From positions 1 to 61,616 of the forward strand of contig QCFH01000008.1 in assembly GCA_003278345.1 (NCBI GenBank): a DNA stretch of 61,616 nucleotides, written 5' to 3'. This document shows positions 18,003 through 28,805 of the stretch, one piece after another. The notes beneath the pieces are model-generated. The model searched no databases. It saw only the letters and a list, made by a program, of their open reading frames with translations, and was not told where the DNA came from. The position numbers were made by a program, and so were the translations under genes. The stretch is from Prochlorococcus sp. AG-363-C02. GTDB taxonomy: Bacteria > Cyanobacteriota > Cyanobacteriia > PCC-6307 > Cyanobiaceae. Position 1 is the first letter of the stretch. The number at the start of each line of letters is the position of its first letter.

Positions 18003-19211
18003 ATGACTATGGATACCCAAGCATTTAAACGATCACTTCATCATTCTGATCGATACAATCGTAGGGGTTTTGAGTCTCCTGCAAAAAGGGCTCAAGCTCT
18101 TGAGAAGGCTTATCAGAGCGATTTAATAGCTTCTATTAGAGATAATGGATATTTGTTAGAACATGGTCGCTTAAGAGTAAGACTTGCTGAGGCATTTGGT
18201 TTTTGCTGGGGAGTGGAACGAGCTGTTGCAATGGCCTATGAGACAAGGCGGCATTATCCAAATGAAAGTATTTGGATAACAAATGAAATTATTCACAATC
18301 CTTCTGTGAATGATCATTTAAGGAATATGAATGTTCGATTTATCTCAGCTGAAAAAGGTATAAAGGACTTTTCGGCCGTTCAAGATGGAGATGTAGTAAT
18401 ACTGCCTGCTTTTGGCGCAACTGTTCATGAAATGAAGCTTCTTCATGAACGTGGTTGTCACATAATAGATACAACCTGTCCATGGGTGTCAAAGGTTTGG
18501 CATACCGTTGAAAAGCATAAAAAGCATGAATTTACTTCCATTATTCATGGGAAAGTTAAGCATGAAGAAACATTAGCAACCAGTTCATTTGCGGGGACTT
18601 ATCTTGTAGTTTTAGATCTTCAGGAAGCACAATATGTTTCTGATTATATTTTGGGTAAAGCAAATAGAGAGGAATTCTTAAGGAGATTTTCTAGAGCTTC
18701 TTCTGTTGGATTTGATCCAGATAAGGATTTGAAGAGACTGGGGGTTGCTAATCAAACGACTATGCTTAAGAGTGAAACTGAAGAGATAGGAAGACTTTTT
18801 GAAAAAACTATGCTTAGAAAATATGGACCCGCTCAGTTAAATGATCACTTTTTGGCTTTTAATACTATTTGTGATGCTACAGAAGAAAGACAAGATGCAA
18901 TGTTTTCTCTAGTTGATGAACCCCTTGATTTATTGGTTGTTATAGGTGGCTTTAACTCTTCTAACACAACACATCTTCAAGAGATTGCTCTTGCAAAAGG
19001 TATACGTTCTTTTCATATAGATACACCTGAAAGAATAGGTGAATTAAATAACACTATTACTCATAAACCTCTTTCAGATGAATTAAGAACGGAATCTAAT
19101 TTTCTTCCAGAAGGACATGTTAATGTTGGTATTACTTCAGGTGCATCTACCCCAGATAGAATTGTTGAGCATGTTATACAAAAACTTATAAACCTTGCTG
19201 ATTTAAAATAG
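18003..19211 (+). CDS. ispH: 4-hydroxy-3-methylbut-2-enyl diphosphate reductase
   Basis: Last enzyme of the MEP isoprenoid pathway; reduces HMBPP to IPP and DMAPP with a 4Fe-4S cluster. The three cluster cysteines are visible in [10 protein letters not shown] (about 68), [11 protein letters not shown] (about 160) and [13 protein letters not shown] (about 291). The substrate histidines are in EIIHNPSV and [16 protein letters not shown]. At 402 aa it is the long cyanobacterial/plant form. Start is ATG 18003 or the next ATG two codons on. Confidence 0.96.
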   Translation: MTMDTQAFKRSLHHSDRYNRRGFESPAKRAQALEKAYQSDLIASIRDNGYLLEHGRLRVRLAEAFGFCWGVERAVAMAYETRRHYPNESIWITNEIIHNPSVNDHLRNMNVRFISAEKGIKDFSAVQDGDVVILPAFGATVHEMKLLHERGCHIIDTTCPWVSKVWHTVEKHKKHEFTSIIHGKVKHEETLATSSFAGTYLVVLDLQEAQYVSDYILGKANREEFLRRFSRASSVGFDPDKDLKRLGVANQTTMLKSETEEIGRLFEKTMLRKYGPAQLNDHFLAFNTICDATEERQDAMFSLVDEPLDLLVVIGGFNSSNTTHLQEIALAKGIRSFHIDTPERIGELNNTITHKPLSDELRTESNFLPEGHVNVGITSGASTPDRIVEHVIQKLINLADLK

Positions 19212-19349
19212 ATTTTTTATTTTCAAAAAATTATTTAATCAAATGATAGGGCGCCATAAAAAATTGATTATTAAATTAAAGAAAAATTGATTATTTCCAA
19301 CTTAATGTGCTTATAAACAACTAAGATGTAGGCCTAATGCTTATAAGAG

Positions 19350-19913
19350 ATGGCAAACACAGACAATCTTACTTCTCAGGAATCGAGCTCTTCTAAAAAT
19401 GGTAATCAAACTCAAAAGGTCGAAGTTGTTGTTGCTAATCCTTCTTCTGGTGAGGTCAATATTCTAGGGGAATTATCTATTTTCATTTTGAGAGTAGGCT
19501 TTAGCCTTTTTATGGTCCACCATGGATTAGAGAAATTGCAAGATCCTCAGGGTTTTGCTGAATTTGTAGTTGGTAAATACTTTCCTTTTCTACCAGGAGA
19601 CCCAATTATATGGACTTTTGCTGCTGGCATAACACAAATATTATGCCCAATAGGATTGGCTTTGGGGATATTTGCAAGGATTTCTGCCTTCGGACTTTTA
19701 AATACAATGTTATTTGCCATCTACTTTCATCTTTTAGATACAGGACTTGAAGGATTCCCTTTGGCGGTAGTCGAAGGTCATAATTATGCTTTTGAATTAT
19801 CTGCTATTTATGCTTTTATTTCTTTATATTTTGTATTTGCCGGTCCAGGTAGATTGTCCGCATTTCGTAAGCCAAATAAAGTAACTTATTATCCAAAAGG
19901 AAGCGAAAATTAG
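19350..19913 (+). CDS. DoxX family membrane protein
   Basis: A 187-residue protein with a polar N-terminus (about 45 aa) and four membrane segments, opening with the DoxX-like block FILRVGFSLFMVHHGLEKLQDP and continuing FAAGITQILCPIGLALGIF. Specific function is unknown; DoxX proteins are small membrane proteins linked to redox or quinone reactions in some bacteria. It is convergent with purH and 138 nt after ispH. Confidence 0.8.
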   Translation: MANTDNLTSQESSSSKNGNQTQKVEVVVANPSSGEVNILGELSIFILRVGFSLFMVHHGLEKLQDPQGFAEFVVGKYFPFLPGDPIIWTFAAGITQILCPIGLALGIFARISAFGLLNTMLFAIYFHLLDTGLEGFPLAVVEGHNYAFELSAIYAFISLYFVFAGPGRLSAFRKPNKVTYYPKGSEN

Positions 19914-19953
19914 TGGGGAATATTTATATATAGATCTTATGAAAAATTGTTCA

Positions 19954-21510
19954 TTAATGTAAGAAATGTCTTTTTCCAGTAAATATCATAGAAATATTTA
20001 ATTCATCACATGCACTTATAGATAATTCATCTTTTATACTTCCACCAGGTTGAATAATTGATTTTATTCCATATTTTGCTGCCATCTTAACTGTGTCTTC
20101 AAAAGGCAAGAAACCATCACTTGCTAAAACCCCTTGACTTGCTTTCTCACCAGCTTGTTCTAGAGCTATTTTGGCAGCACCAACTCTATTCATTTGACCA
20201 GCACCTATCCCAATAGTTTGTCCTTTGGATGCGATTGCAATTGCATTTGATCGTATATGCTTAACTACTTTCCATGCAAAACTTAAATCTTTCTCTTCTT
20301 CTGCACTTGGTTCTTTTTTCGTAACTAATCTCCAGTCCCTTTTATTGATTGATTGATCATCACTATCTTGAATTACTAATCCACCGAGAATACTTCTTAT
20401 GTTATTTTTGTCAGAATTTTCTATAAATAGTTTATCTAATTGTATAAGTCTTAAGTTTTTTTTATCTGAAAGTATTTTCTTTGCATCTTCTTCAAAATGA
20501 GGGGCAACTATGCATTCTAAAAATAAACTTTTCAATTCATTTGCCGCTTCTATATCTACTGAAGCATTCATTGCAACAATTCCACCAAAAGCACTAATTC
20601 GATCAGCATCAAGGGCTTTCTTAACTGCTGAAGATATAGATTTGCCTATTGCAACCCCACAAGGATTTGTATGTTTAATAACCACTGCAGCTTTTTCATG
20701 GGTTGTATCTTTTATATCAACTCCATAACCAAACTCTCTTACTGTTGCTAGAGCAGCTTCTAAATCTAATAAATTATTTGTACTAATCTCTTTGCCTTGC
20801 AATTGTTGAGCACCTCCCCAGCCTTTATCGTTTGAGCTGTACCAAATTGCCTTTTGATGTGGATTTTCTCCATATCTAAGTTTCTGCTTTATAGGAAGAG
20901 CTTCAATCCATGGACTAGTATTTTCCTTGACTTCATTTTGCATCCATTTGCTAACAGCTGCGTCGTAACTTGCTGTATGTTCAAATGCCTCAAGCGCCAG
21001 TTTCCTTCTCATCTTTTGTGATATTTCTCCATTAGATAGAGCATTTAGGAATGATTTGTACTGATTTGGTCTAGTTAGAACACTTACATAGTCATGGTTC
21101 TTGGCTGCTGCCCTAACCATTGCTGGACCGCCAATATCAATATTTTCAATTGCTTCTTCCCATTTCACATGTTCTTTTGAAATGGTTTCTTGAAATGGAT
21201 ATAGATTGACGACTACTAAATCAATCAAATCTATATTTTCTTTTTTTAATTGACTTAAATGATTAGGATCTTTTCTTTTGGCAAGTATTCCTCCATGAAC
21301 CTTGGGATGAAGTGTTTTCACTCTTCCTCCTAATATTTCAGGAGAAAGAGTATATTCGCTGACTTTGATAACTGGTATAGAAGCTTTCTCTAGCTTTTTT
21401 GCTGTTCCTCCACTTGAAATTATTTGAAAGCCATATTTGTTTGTTAATTCTTTAGCAAAGGAAACAATCCCTTCTTTATTCGAAACGCTTAATAATGCGG
21501 TTGGTGGCAT
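19954..21510 (-). CDS. purH: Bifunctional AICAR formyltransferase / IMP cyclohydrolase
   Basis: Catalyses the last two steps of IMP synthesis. The N-terminal cyclohydrolase domain shows [37 protein letters not shown] and [11 protein letters not shown]. The C-terminal transformylase domain shows RYGENPHQ, the catalytic [13 protein letters not shown] and [15 protein letters not shown]. It ends near [15 protein letters not shown] and [11 protein letters not shown]. At 518 aa the length is standard. It is divergent from the esterase gene at 21567. Confidence 0.97.
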   Translation of the reverse strand: MPPTALLSVSNKEGIVSFAKELTNKYGFQIISSGGTAKKLEKASIPVIKVSEYTLSPEILGGRVKTLHPKVHGGILAKRKDPNHLSQLKKENIDLIDLVVVNLYPFQETISKEHVKWEEAIENIDIGGPAMVRAAAKNHDYVSVLTRPNQYKSFLNALSNGEISQKMRRKLALEAFEHTASYDAAVSKWMQNEVKENTSPWIEALPIKQKLRYGENPHQKAIWYSSNDKGWGGAQQLQGKEISTNNLLDLEAALATVREFGYGVDIKDTTHEKAAVVIKHTNPCGVAIGKSISSAVKKALDADRISAFGGIVAMNASVDIEAANELKSLFLECIVAPHFEEDAKKILSDKKNLRLIQLDKLFIENSDKNNIRSILGGLVIQDSDDQSINKRDWRLVTKKEPSAEEEKDLSFAWKVVKHIRSNAIAIASKGQTIGIGAGQMNRVGAAKIALEQAGEKASQGVLASDGFLPFEDTVKMAAKYGIKSIIQPGGSIKDELSISACDELNISMIFTGKRHFLH

Positions 21511-21566
21511 AAGAAAATAATAAGGGCATTTTAAGAGTTAACTTACGCATTAGTGGATTATTTTGC

Positions 21567-22187
21567 TTGATGGAAGAAGAAGTGTTTTGGTTTCCTTCTG
21601 AAAGATCCAAATTTAGAATTGTTTTGCTTCATGGGTGGGGGGCTGATGCTGAAGATCTAATGCCTATTGGTAGGGACTTGATTGACGGAATTGGTGGAAA
21701 TATTGAACTAGTGTCTTTGAGGGCGCCTAAAGCTCATCCTCAAGGCTTAGGGAGGCAATGGTATAGCTTGTTCCCTGCAGATTGGGAAGAGGCTGAAAAG
21801 GCTGTTATTGATTTGAGATTACGTTTAGAAAACCTTTCAACCATAAATATTCCTTTACAAAAAACTGTTTTGTTTGGCTTTTCTCAAGGTGGTGCCATGG
21901 CAATGGCTTCTGGTTGCGAACTTCCATTGGCTGGATTAATTGTATGTAGTGGTTATCCCCACAAAAAATTAAAACTTTCTGAAAGCCTGCCCCCGATTTT
22001 CTTTTCACATGGTTACGAAGATCCTGTAGTCCCTATACAAGCAACAAAAGAACTTATTAATAAAATAGAAATGAAAAATATAATTCCTCAAGTAAATCTT
22101 TTTGATGGAGGCCATGAAATCCCTCAAGATTTATATGAAGAAATAAAATCTTTTTTAAAAAAATGTTTTTTGAACAAGATTAATTAA
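21567..22187 (+). CDS. Alpha/beta-hydrolase, carboxylesterase/phospholipase type
   Basis: A 206-residue hydrolase similar to carboxylesterase/acyl-protein-thioesterase proteins. The oxyanion segment is LLHGWGADAEDLMP, the nucleophile serine lies in LFGFSQGGAMAMASG (about 112), and the acid and histidine are in FFSHGYEDPVVP (about 154) and FDGGHEIPQD (about 185). The substrate is unknown. Its stop lies 2 nt from the convergent DUF3155 gene. Confidence 0.88.
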   Translation: MMEEEVFWFPSERSKFRIVLLHGWGADAEDLMPIGRDLIDGIGGNIELVSLRAPKAHPQGLGRQWYSLFPADWEEAEKAVIDLRLRLENLSTINIPLQKTVLFGFSQGGAMAMASGCELPLAGLIVCSGYPHKKLKLSESLPPIFFSHGYEDPVVPIQATKELINKIEMKNIIPQVNLFDGGHEIPQDLYEEIKSFLKKCFLNKIN

Positions 22188-22189
22188 TT

Positions 22190-22558
22190 TTATACAAAAG
22201 CGTATTCATATTCTTCAATTTCCTCCCAATCGTCTGCTGTAAGCTCTAGTCCCTCAAACATATTACACTCTCCAACTGCTTCAACAATTGTTCTTAAAGA
22301 TGGAAAAAGAAAATGGTTCTCTTCTGCATACTGAGCGCTAAATAGACCTTTTTCACCCCAGAAAAATCTATCGGTTGTATGTTCATTCCTGCGCACATTT
22401 ACAACTGCAGGAGAAGTGATAGCTGCTTCAGCAATGTATCTTCTAGCGGCAGTTACAGGTTTGTATTCTCCTGTTTCCAGATGAAAGGTAGGGACATGAG
22501 CCATTACTCTCTGACCAGCCAAACGCCTGCGGCTAATTCTCTTGCGCTTTTTTGACAT
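22190..22558 (-). CDS. DUF3155 family protein
   Basis: A 122-residue cyanobacterial protein of unknown function. The N-terminus is strongly basic (SKKRKRISRRRLAGQRV), the middle has the conserved HLETGEYKPVTAARRYIAEA, and the C-terminus is acidic (ADDWEEIEEYEYAFV). The basic start suggests nucleic-acid or acidic-protein contact, but that is inference. It has its own long 5' region (340 nt to the next gene). Confidence 0.75.
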   Translation of the reverse strand: MSKKRKRISRRRLAGQRVMAHVPTFHLETGEYKPVTAARRYIAEAAITSPAVVNVRRNEHTTDRFFWGEKGLFSAQYAEENHFLFPSLRTIVEAVGECNMFEGLELTADDWEEIEEYEYAFV

Positions 22559-22898
22559 GAGAAAATCCTTTTTAAAGGAAATAAAGTTAATTAAGAATTG
22601 AAGCGGCTAGCAAGCTAACTAGAACTCACGAAAACATTTTTTGCGAAGGAAGTTAGTAATTGAGGAATCTTTTAAAAAAATTAAAAGCCTAAATCAATTT
22701 TAAGACTGATTCAGAGTTACCCATCAACCTCTGATATAGCCTTATTGGACGCTTAAAAGCAGCTTTGAATCATAGACCGACAAATTAGACTCTTGTAAAG
22801 TCTTGTGTATTGGTCCTTTAATATCTTAATACTTTTTTCTGAATTATCAAGCAATTGGTCCTGTTGTATTTTCTACTCACTGATGAAAATTAATAACT
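22559..22898. other. 340-nt intergenic region between DUF3155 and the histidine kinase gene
   Basis: A divergent promoter region without a convincing ORF. It contains the small inverted repeat TCCTT-TTTA-AAGGA just upstream of the DUF3155 start, TAGC-AA-GCTA near 22608-22617, and a 9-bp direct repeat ATTGGTCCT at 22809-22817 and 22854-22862, before the kinase gene. It is long for this compact chromosome, so a small RNA or long leader is possible; nothing in the sequence proves it. Confidence 0.4.
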
Positions 22899-24017
22899 AT
22901 GCATTTTTCTAGTAGGTTTCTTAGTCTCGTTGATCAGCAGTTAAGCAGCTTTGAATCTGATCCTGAAATTGAGGTTGTGGTTGCTTACGTTGCCAAGACA
23001 AATGAAAATGACTCCCCAACATTAGAAGTTGTTGGACAAAGCCCTAAAGATATGATGAAAGATTTAGGTTCAATAGAGGATGACCCAGACTTGAGAGCTC
23101 CTTCTCTTAATAGGCGTTGGTATCCTTTGCAAGAAGATTCTGTTTTATTGGGTGTTCTTAGGGTAGAAAGATTCACTTCTCAAGAGAAATGGTCGGATGA
23201 CCTTGATAAAAGATTGCAAATAAGTGCTTCTGCATTGGCTTATTGCTTGAGCATTGAACTTGACAGGCAAAAGCTTTTAGATGAGTTGAAAGATCAAAAA
23301 GATCAAATTGGTGTATTAGTTCATCAATTGAGAAATCCACTAACTGCTTTAAGAACATATGCTCAGCTTCTTTTAAGAAAACTAGGACCAGAAAGCAGCC
23401 AGCGAAATCTTGTAGAAGGACTTCTGAGTGAACAAAAGCAAGTAGATAAATATTTAGTAGCCCTAGATCAAATTGCCCAGCCTAAGTTGAATTCAAATTC
23501 TGTTGTTGCAGCACGATTGCTTTTACCACCTTTGATTACAGCTCAAGAGAGTTTAAATCTGATGGAACTATTGAATCCATTAATAGATAGAGCTGCCGCC
23601 ACTGCAAAATTACAAGGTTACAAATGGTTTGGACCAACCAATATCCCATCTTGGCTTGAAGAATTGAGACCAACTAAAGAAGGAATTGTTGCAGAAATAG
23701 TTGCTAATCTTCTTGAAAATGCATTTAGATATAGTCCATCTAATTCATCAATAGGCATTTCTTTTAGTGAGGCTGGAATATGTGTGTGGGATGATGGACC
23801 AGCTATCCCCGATTCAGAAAGAAAAAAGATTTTTAAAAAAGGATATAGAAATCAAAAAAGCGAGTCTTTCAAAGGATCTGGAATGGGGTTGAGTTTAGGT
23901 AAGGATTTAGCTAAACAATTTGGAGGAGAATTGAGTTTAATTTTGAACCCTTCTTGCTTTAATAAAATTCTTCCTAAAGTAGGAAATGCATTTGTTATAA
24001 AAATGCCGGAAAGATAA
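22899..24017 (+). CDS. Sensor histidine kinase, Hik2/CSK-like
   Basis: A 372-residue soluble kinase. Residues about 20-125 form a GAF-like sensor region; the H-box with phospho-acceptor His142 is VLVHQLRNPLTALRTYAQ; the ATPase domain shows the N-box VANLLENAFRYS, the G1 box VWDDGPAIP and the G2 box KGSGMGLSLGKDLAKQFGG. Absence of membrane segments and the HQLRNPLTALRT box resemble cyanobacterial Hik2, homologue of the chloroplast sensor kinase that follows photosynthetic redox state. No response regulator is nearby. Its last 23 nt overlap the convergent cobS. Confidence 0.8.
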   Translation: MHFSSRFLSLVDQQLSSFESDPEIEVVVAYVAKTNENDSPTLEVVGQSPKDMMKDLGSIEDDPDLRAPSLNRRWYPLQEDSVLLGVLRVERFTSQEKWSDDLDKRLQISASALAYCLSIELDRQKLLDELKDQKDQIGVLVHQLRNPLTALRTYAQLLLRKLGPESSQRNLVEGLLSEQKQVDKYLVALDQIAQPKLNSNSVVAARLLLPPLITAQESLNLMELLNPLIDRAAATAKLQGYKWFGPTNIPSWLEELRPTKEGIVAEIVANLLENAFRYSPSNSSIGISFSEAGICVWDDGPAIPDSERKKIFKKGYRNQKSESFKGSGMGLSLGKDLAKQFGGELSLILNPSCFNKILPKVGNAFVIKMPER

Positions 24018-24780
24018 TTGATATTAAAAATAGTGTAGATGTTTCAACTAATACTACAGAAGCTCCATAGGAATCACCACAATGACCTCCCAGCTTATTT
24101 GCTATTAACTTAGGAATTATTATTGATATTATTAATCCTAGAATATTTATAATAATAAAATGCATTCTTAATGAATAAAGTATATTTATTTTTAATGAAA
24201 TATATGTCAAAAATAAGATACAAAATATTGCCGGTAAAGATTCTATTAAGACTCCTTTCCAATTTAATTTATGAAATTCAGAATGTCCATTATTTTTTAA
24301 ATATGGGTAATTACTTATTGCCCATATCTGTGAATACCTTCCCCAAAAAGAAGCCAATGGTAGAGCAAATAAATAATATGAATCAAGTTTAAATAATGCC
24401 CCTATTTGTACAGTAATAATCATTAGTAATGCAATTACTCCACTTGCACCAACTCTGCTATCTTTAATGGCTTCCAAGCATTTTTCTTGACCTGCAGCTA
24501 CTCCATCAGCTGTATCCATTAAACCATCATGATGAAGTCCCCCTGTAATCCATAGATTAATTGCAATAGCAAAAAAAGGTAATGATTCTGAGGGCCAACC
24601 TAATTTAGATAAAGATAAAAGTATGCATGCTTGAAAACTTCCTATGATTAATCCTATTAAAGGAGCGAAACGCGCAATTCTCTTAAAACTTGGATGTATG
24701 TAGGGAAATTTAGGCAGAACAGTATAAAAAACCCATGCCCCATTTAGTTCTTTTAACCAATTTGGTGTAATCAGAATCAA
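23995..24780 (-). CDS. cobS: Adenosylcobinamide-GDP ribazoletransferase (cobalamin synthase)
   Basis: Joins the lower nucleotide loop to adenosylcobinamide-GDP, completing cobalamin or, in marine picocyanobacteria, pseudocobalamin. The 261-residue membrane protein carries the family signature GGLHHDGLMDTADGVAAG (about 97-114) and several hydrophobic helices. It ends over the convergent kinase gene with a 23-nt overlap, and is divergent from tgt. Confidence 0.92.
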   Translation of the reverse strand: MILITPNWLKELNGAWVFYTVLPKFPYIHPSFKRIARFAPLIGLIIGSFQACILLSLSKLGWPSESLPFFAIAINLWITGGLHHDGLMDTADGVAAGQEKCLEAIKDSRVGASGVIALLMIITVQIGALFKLDSYYLFALPLASFWGRYSQIWAISNYPYLKNNGHSEFHKLNWKGVLIESLPAIFCILFLTYISLKINILYSLRMHFIIINILGLIISIIIPKLIANKLGGHCGDSYGASVVLVETSTLFLISIIFPAFL

Positions 24781-24849
24781 ACCTCTTTTATTATTAGATA
24801 ATTAACAATGTAGAGTTTAATTATCCTCATTAGCATAAAAGCTTTTTAG

Positions 24850-25992
<1,143 letters not shown>

Positions 25993-26025
25993 CGTCTCTT
26001 GCAAACGTACATTAATTATTTAGGG

Positions 26026-26169
26026 ATGCCATCGCTTACCCTCGATTTACTTGCTCAGTTGCCTGAGGCTTATCAGATTTATGCGCCAACGGTTGATGTG
26101 CTTCCGTTGATACCGCTACTTTTCTTTTTGCTTGTGTTTGTTTGGCAGGCAGCGGTTGGCTTCAGATAA
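26026..26169 (+). CDS. psbK: Photosystem II reaction centre protein K
   Basis: A 47-residue single-pass PSII subunit. It reads [20 protein letters not shown] and ends [15 protein letters not shown]. The LAQLPEAY start of the mature protein and the WQAAVGFR end are diagnostic. GGGATG-like purines precede the ATG. It follows tgt closely and is followed by a hairpin terminator. Confidence 0.95.
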   Translation: MPSLTLDLLAQLPEAYQIYAPTVDVLPLIPLLFFLLVFVWQAAVGFR

Positions 26170-26215
26170 ATTTGTTTAGATAGTTTTCTTTTAGAGAAAA
26201 TTATTTGAACATTTT

Positions 26216-26246
26216 TTTCTAACTGGCAATTAATGCCAGTTAGAAA
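26216..26246 (+). terminator. Hairpin terminator between psbK and the convergent oxidoreductase gene
   Basis: A perfect 12-bp stem TTTCTAACTGGC / GCCAGTTAGAAA with a 7-nt loop AATTAAT. On the plus strand it is followed by TATCTTTTTG, a moderate U tract. On the minus strand the flanking tract also gives A/T-rich sequence. It lies 47 nt after psbK and 37 nt after the stop of the minus-strand oxidoreductase, so it may serve psbK mainly. Confidence 0.75.
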
Positions 26247-26282
26247 TATCTTTTTGCTTTTATATCAGATAAGAGCAAGAGA

Positions 26283-27287
26283 TTATATAGCCTTGGAAAG
26301 AAATACTTCTTGTTTGGTTTGTGCTGCAGATTTTTCTATTAAATCAGCAAGAACTAACGCTCTTGATGCTTGAAGTCCGCCTACTGCAGGAGTTTCAAGA
26401 CCTCTCACGCATTGTAAAAAATGCTCAAGCTCCGCATATAAGGGTTCAATGGAAGTTGTATTGATTTCTTCAACAAATCCGTCATTACGATAAAGCAATT
26501 CACCATGGTCAGCTGAATACCATTCGTGAGACTTGCGGTGAATATGAAGAGTATGATTTAAGAAATCTGTCTCTACAAGACTTTTTTTGCAGTGAGCACT
26601 TAGGTTTCTAATTTTTCTATGACTCATTTTGCTGGCAGTCAAACTAGCTATAACACCATTTCTGAATCCTAGAGTTGCGTTGACATAGTCCATTGGACCA
26701 TTGACACTAGAACCTCCTACTGCTGATACTTGAATTACAGGAGAATTGGCTAATTCAAGTATCAGATCCAGATCATGGATCATTAGATCTAATACAACAG
26801 AGACGTCATTTGCTCTATCGGGATGAGGACTATGGCGCCTAGCTTCTAATACAACAATCTCTTCTTGAGTGACAACTTTTGTAAGCTCTCTAAAAGCTGG
26901 ATTAAATCTTTCAATATGGCCTACTTGCAGAATACAATCCGAATTATTTGACGCTGATATTAGTTCAGATGCTTCTTTTTTATTAGCAGCTATAGGTTTC
27001 TCAATTAATACATGCTTCCCTTCATTTAAACAGGTTTTACCAACTTTGTGATGGAAGACAGTTGGCACGGCTATACATACGGCTTCTACTTTTGGTAATA
27101 GGTCTTCGTAATTTTTAAACCATGCGCAATTGAATTGTTCTTCTGCTAAATGACCTCTTTCTGGATCCAAGTCTGCTACACCACATAATTCGGCATCTTT
27201 AAGCAAGCTTAAAACTCTTGCATGGTGCCAGCCCATATTTCCGATGCCTATTACCCCAACTTTTACAGGGATCATGGCAGGTTTCAT
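26283..27287 (-). CDS. Gfo/Idh/MocA-family oxidoreductase
   Basis: A 334-residue NAD(P)-dependent sugar-type dehydrogenase. The Rossmann fold is at the N-terminus (VGVIGIGNMGWHHARVL) and the family motif EKPIAAN is in HVLIEKPIAANKKEA; the C-terminal dehydrogenase domain contains DLMIHDLDLILELA. The substrate is unknown; UDP- or inositol-type sugars are common in the family. The ATG at 27287 gives the usual N-terminus. It lies 35 nt downstream of the CNNM-type gene on the same strand. Confidence 0.9.
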   Translation of the reverse strand: MKPAMIPVKVGVIGIGNMGWHHARVLSLLKDAELCGVADLDPERGHLAEEQFNCAWFKNYEDLLPKVEAVCIAVPTVFHHKVGKTCLNEGKHVLIEKPIAANKKEASELISASNNSDCILQVGHIERFNPAFRELTKVVTQEEIVVLEARRHSPHPDRANDVSVVLDLMIHDLDLILELANSPVIQVSAVGGSSVNGPMDYVNATLGFRNGVIASLTASKMSHRKIRNLSAHCKKSLVETDFLNHTLHIHRKSHEWYSADHGELLYRNDGFVEEINTTSIEPLYAELEHFLQCVRGLETPAVGGLQASRALVLADLIEKSAAQTKQEVFLSKAI

Positions 27288-27322
27288 ATTGGATCTGTTG
27301 TATTGTTCAATGAGAAGATCCT

Positions 27323-28609
27323 TTAATTCTCAACTTTTGGAGTTTGTTGAGGCAAGATCACTTTTACCTTTTCAATTCTAGGTCCTTTCATGGAGATTAT
27401 TTCAAAGTTAATACCATTTTCTAAAAGGTAATCACCCTTTGAAGGTACTTGTTGAAATTTCTCAAGAAGATAGCCCGCTAAAGTGTGGTAATCACTTGAT
27501 TCAGGTAAATCAATATTTAATTGCCTATTTATTTCAATTATTTCTATATCTCCTGCTGCAAACCACTTTTCTGGATGAATATCACTTTGCTTTAAGAAAG
27601 GTTCTTTCTTAAATTCAATTTCATCTCCTACAATTTCACCAGTTAGATCAGCAGAAGTAATTAACCCTTCTGTTCCCCCATGCTCATCAACAACTAGTAA
27701 AAAAGGATTACCACTTTTTATAAGAGGAAGAATTTTATCCAAAGTACATGTTTCAAGAACTTTTGGGACGGGTTTTATATATTTTCTTAGAGGAGTATCT
27801 AGTTGCATATTGCCTTTTGCAATTGGGTCAGCAATTTGGCGAAGATCTAATACTCCTAATATTTCATCAAGAGACTTATCAGTAACTAAAAAGCGTGCAT
27901 GGCGACTTAAGTGAACCGCTTTCATTAGTTGTGAAAAATTTACATCACTTTGCAAAGTTACCATGTTTGATCTTGGAACCATGATTTCTTTTACTTGCGT
28001 ATCTCTCAGGGCAAAAACACCTTCGAGAATATTTCTTTCATCTGGTCTAAGACCTGTTACTTTTCCTGTTTCAATTAAAGTTTCTAATTCACCTGCGGAT
28101 AGAGCTGATGCTAAAGAATCCCATCTGCTGTTTAATCCAACAATTCTAAAAAGAGAAGCTGAAATTTTTTCTAGAAAAAATATTATTGGCGATATTAATT
28201 TCATTATAATTTCAAGCATTGGAGCTAAATTTAATGCTGCCGATTCAGTACTGTTAAGCACTAATGCTTTTGCAATTAAACCTCCAAAGAGGATTACAAC
28301 TATTGCAAAAAAAATAAAAAGCACGGAAGAACCAAAATTTATGCCGAATTTGTGAAATTGACCTGACTCTCTTGAAACGTTATTTAATAACCATCCAAGA
28401 GTAAATAAAGATACTGTTAAACCTAGTTGAGTAAGCATCAAGACTCTTCTAAGTCTCTGTTGCAGTCTTTTTAATGAACTTGCTCCTGATTCTTTTTCTT
28501 CTAAAAGTCTTTCAACTCGACTTGGTCGTATCTTAAGAACAGCAAGCTCTCCAGCCGAAAAAAAGGCCGATAAGGCAATTAATATGCCTAATAGAAGAAA
28601 TTGCATCAA
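27323..28609 (-). CDS. CNNM/CorC-type membrane protein with CBS pair (hemolysin-like)
   Basis: A 428-residue protein with a DUF21 transmembrane domain (about 1-150, starting LLLGILIALSAFFSAGELAVL), a CBS pair (about 195-315, with VKEIMVPRSNMVTL and FLLVVDEHGGTEGLIT) and a CorC_HlyC domain (about 330-420, with GDIEIIEINRQL and YHTLAGYLLEKF). This is the standard architecture of the family, linked to magnesium or other divalent cation export. It follows tRNA-Met on the same strand. Confidence 0.9.
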   Translation of the reverse strand: MMQFLLLGILIALSAFFSAGELAVLKIRPSRVERLLEEKESGASSLKRLQQRLRRVLMLTQLGLTVSLFTLGWLLNNVSRESGQFHKFGINFGSSVLFIFFAIVVILFGGLIAKALVLNSTESAALNLAPMLEIIMKLISPIIFFLEKISASLFRIVGLNSRWDSLASALSAGELETLIETGKVTGLRPDERNILEGVFALRDTQVKEIMVPRSNMVTLQSDVNFSQLMKAVHLSRHARFLVTDKSLDEILGVLDLRQIADPIAKGNMQLDTPLRKYIKPVPKVLETCTLDKILPLIKSGNPFLLVVDEHGGTEGLITSADLTGEIVGDEIEFKKEPFLKQSDIHPEKWFAAGDIEIIEINRQLNIDLPESSDYHTLAGYLLEKFQQVPSKGDYLLENGINFEIISMKGPRIEKVKVILPQQTPKVEN

Positions 28610-28620
28610 TGAACTTAGAA

Positions 28621-28693
28621 TGGGGGTGGCGAGGATCGAACTCGCCTAAGGCGAATTATGAGTTCGCTGCATTCACCAGATTGCTACACCCCC
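28621..28693 (-). tRNA. tRNA-Met (anticodon CAT, elongator type)
   Basis: On the minus strand this 73-nt segment makes a full cloverleaf: acceptor GGGGGTG/CACCCCC, anticodon stem GCGAA/TTCGC with loop CTCATAA, and T arm GCGAG/CTCGC around GTTCGATC. The anticodon is CAT. The anticodon stem lacks the three G-C pairs of initiator tRNA and base pair 1-72 is G-C, so it is an elongator. A tRNA-Ile with lysidine cannot be fully excluded. Confidence 0.9.
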
Positions 28694-28805
28694 TAATAAA
28701 AGGTTTTTCAAATGCCCTTTGGTGAATTTTAAGGACTATATAGAAATCATAATTACAAGCTAAGCCGATAATGCAAATCAATGTTCTAAAGATGTCACTT
28801 TCCTA

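Noticed and set aside
28621-28693. tRNA-Ile with lysidine (CAT anticodon)
   Set aside because: The anticodon loop CTCATAA and stems resemble elongator tRNA-Met more; the Ile type is kept only as a lesser alternative.
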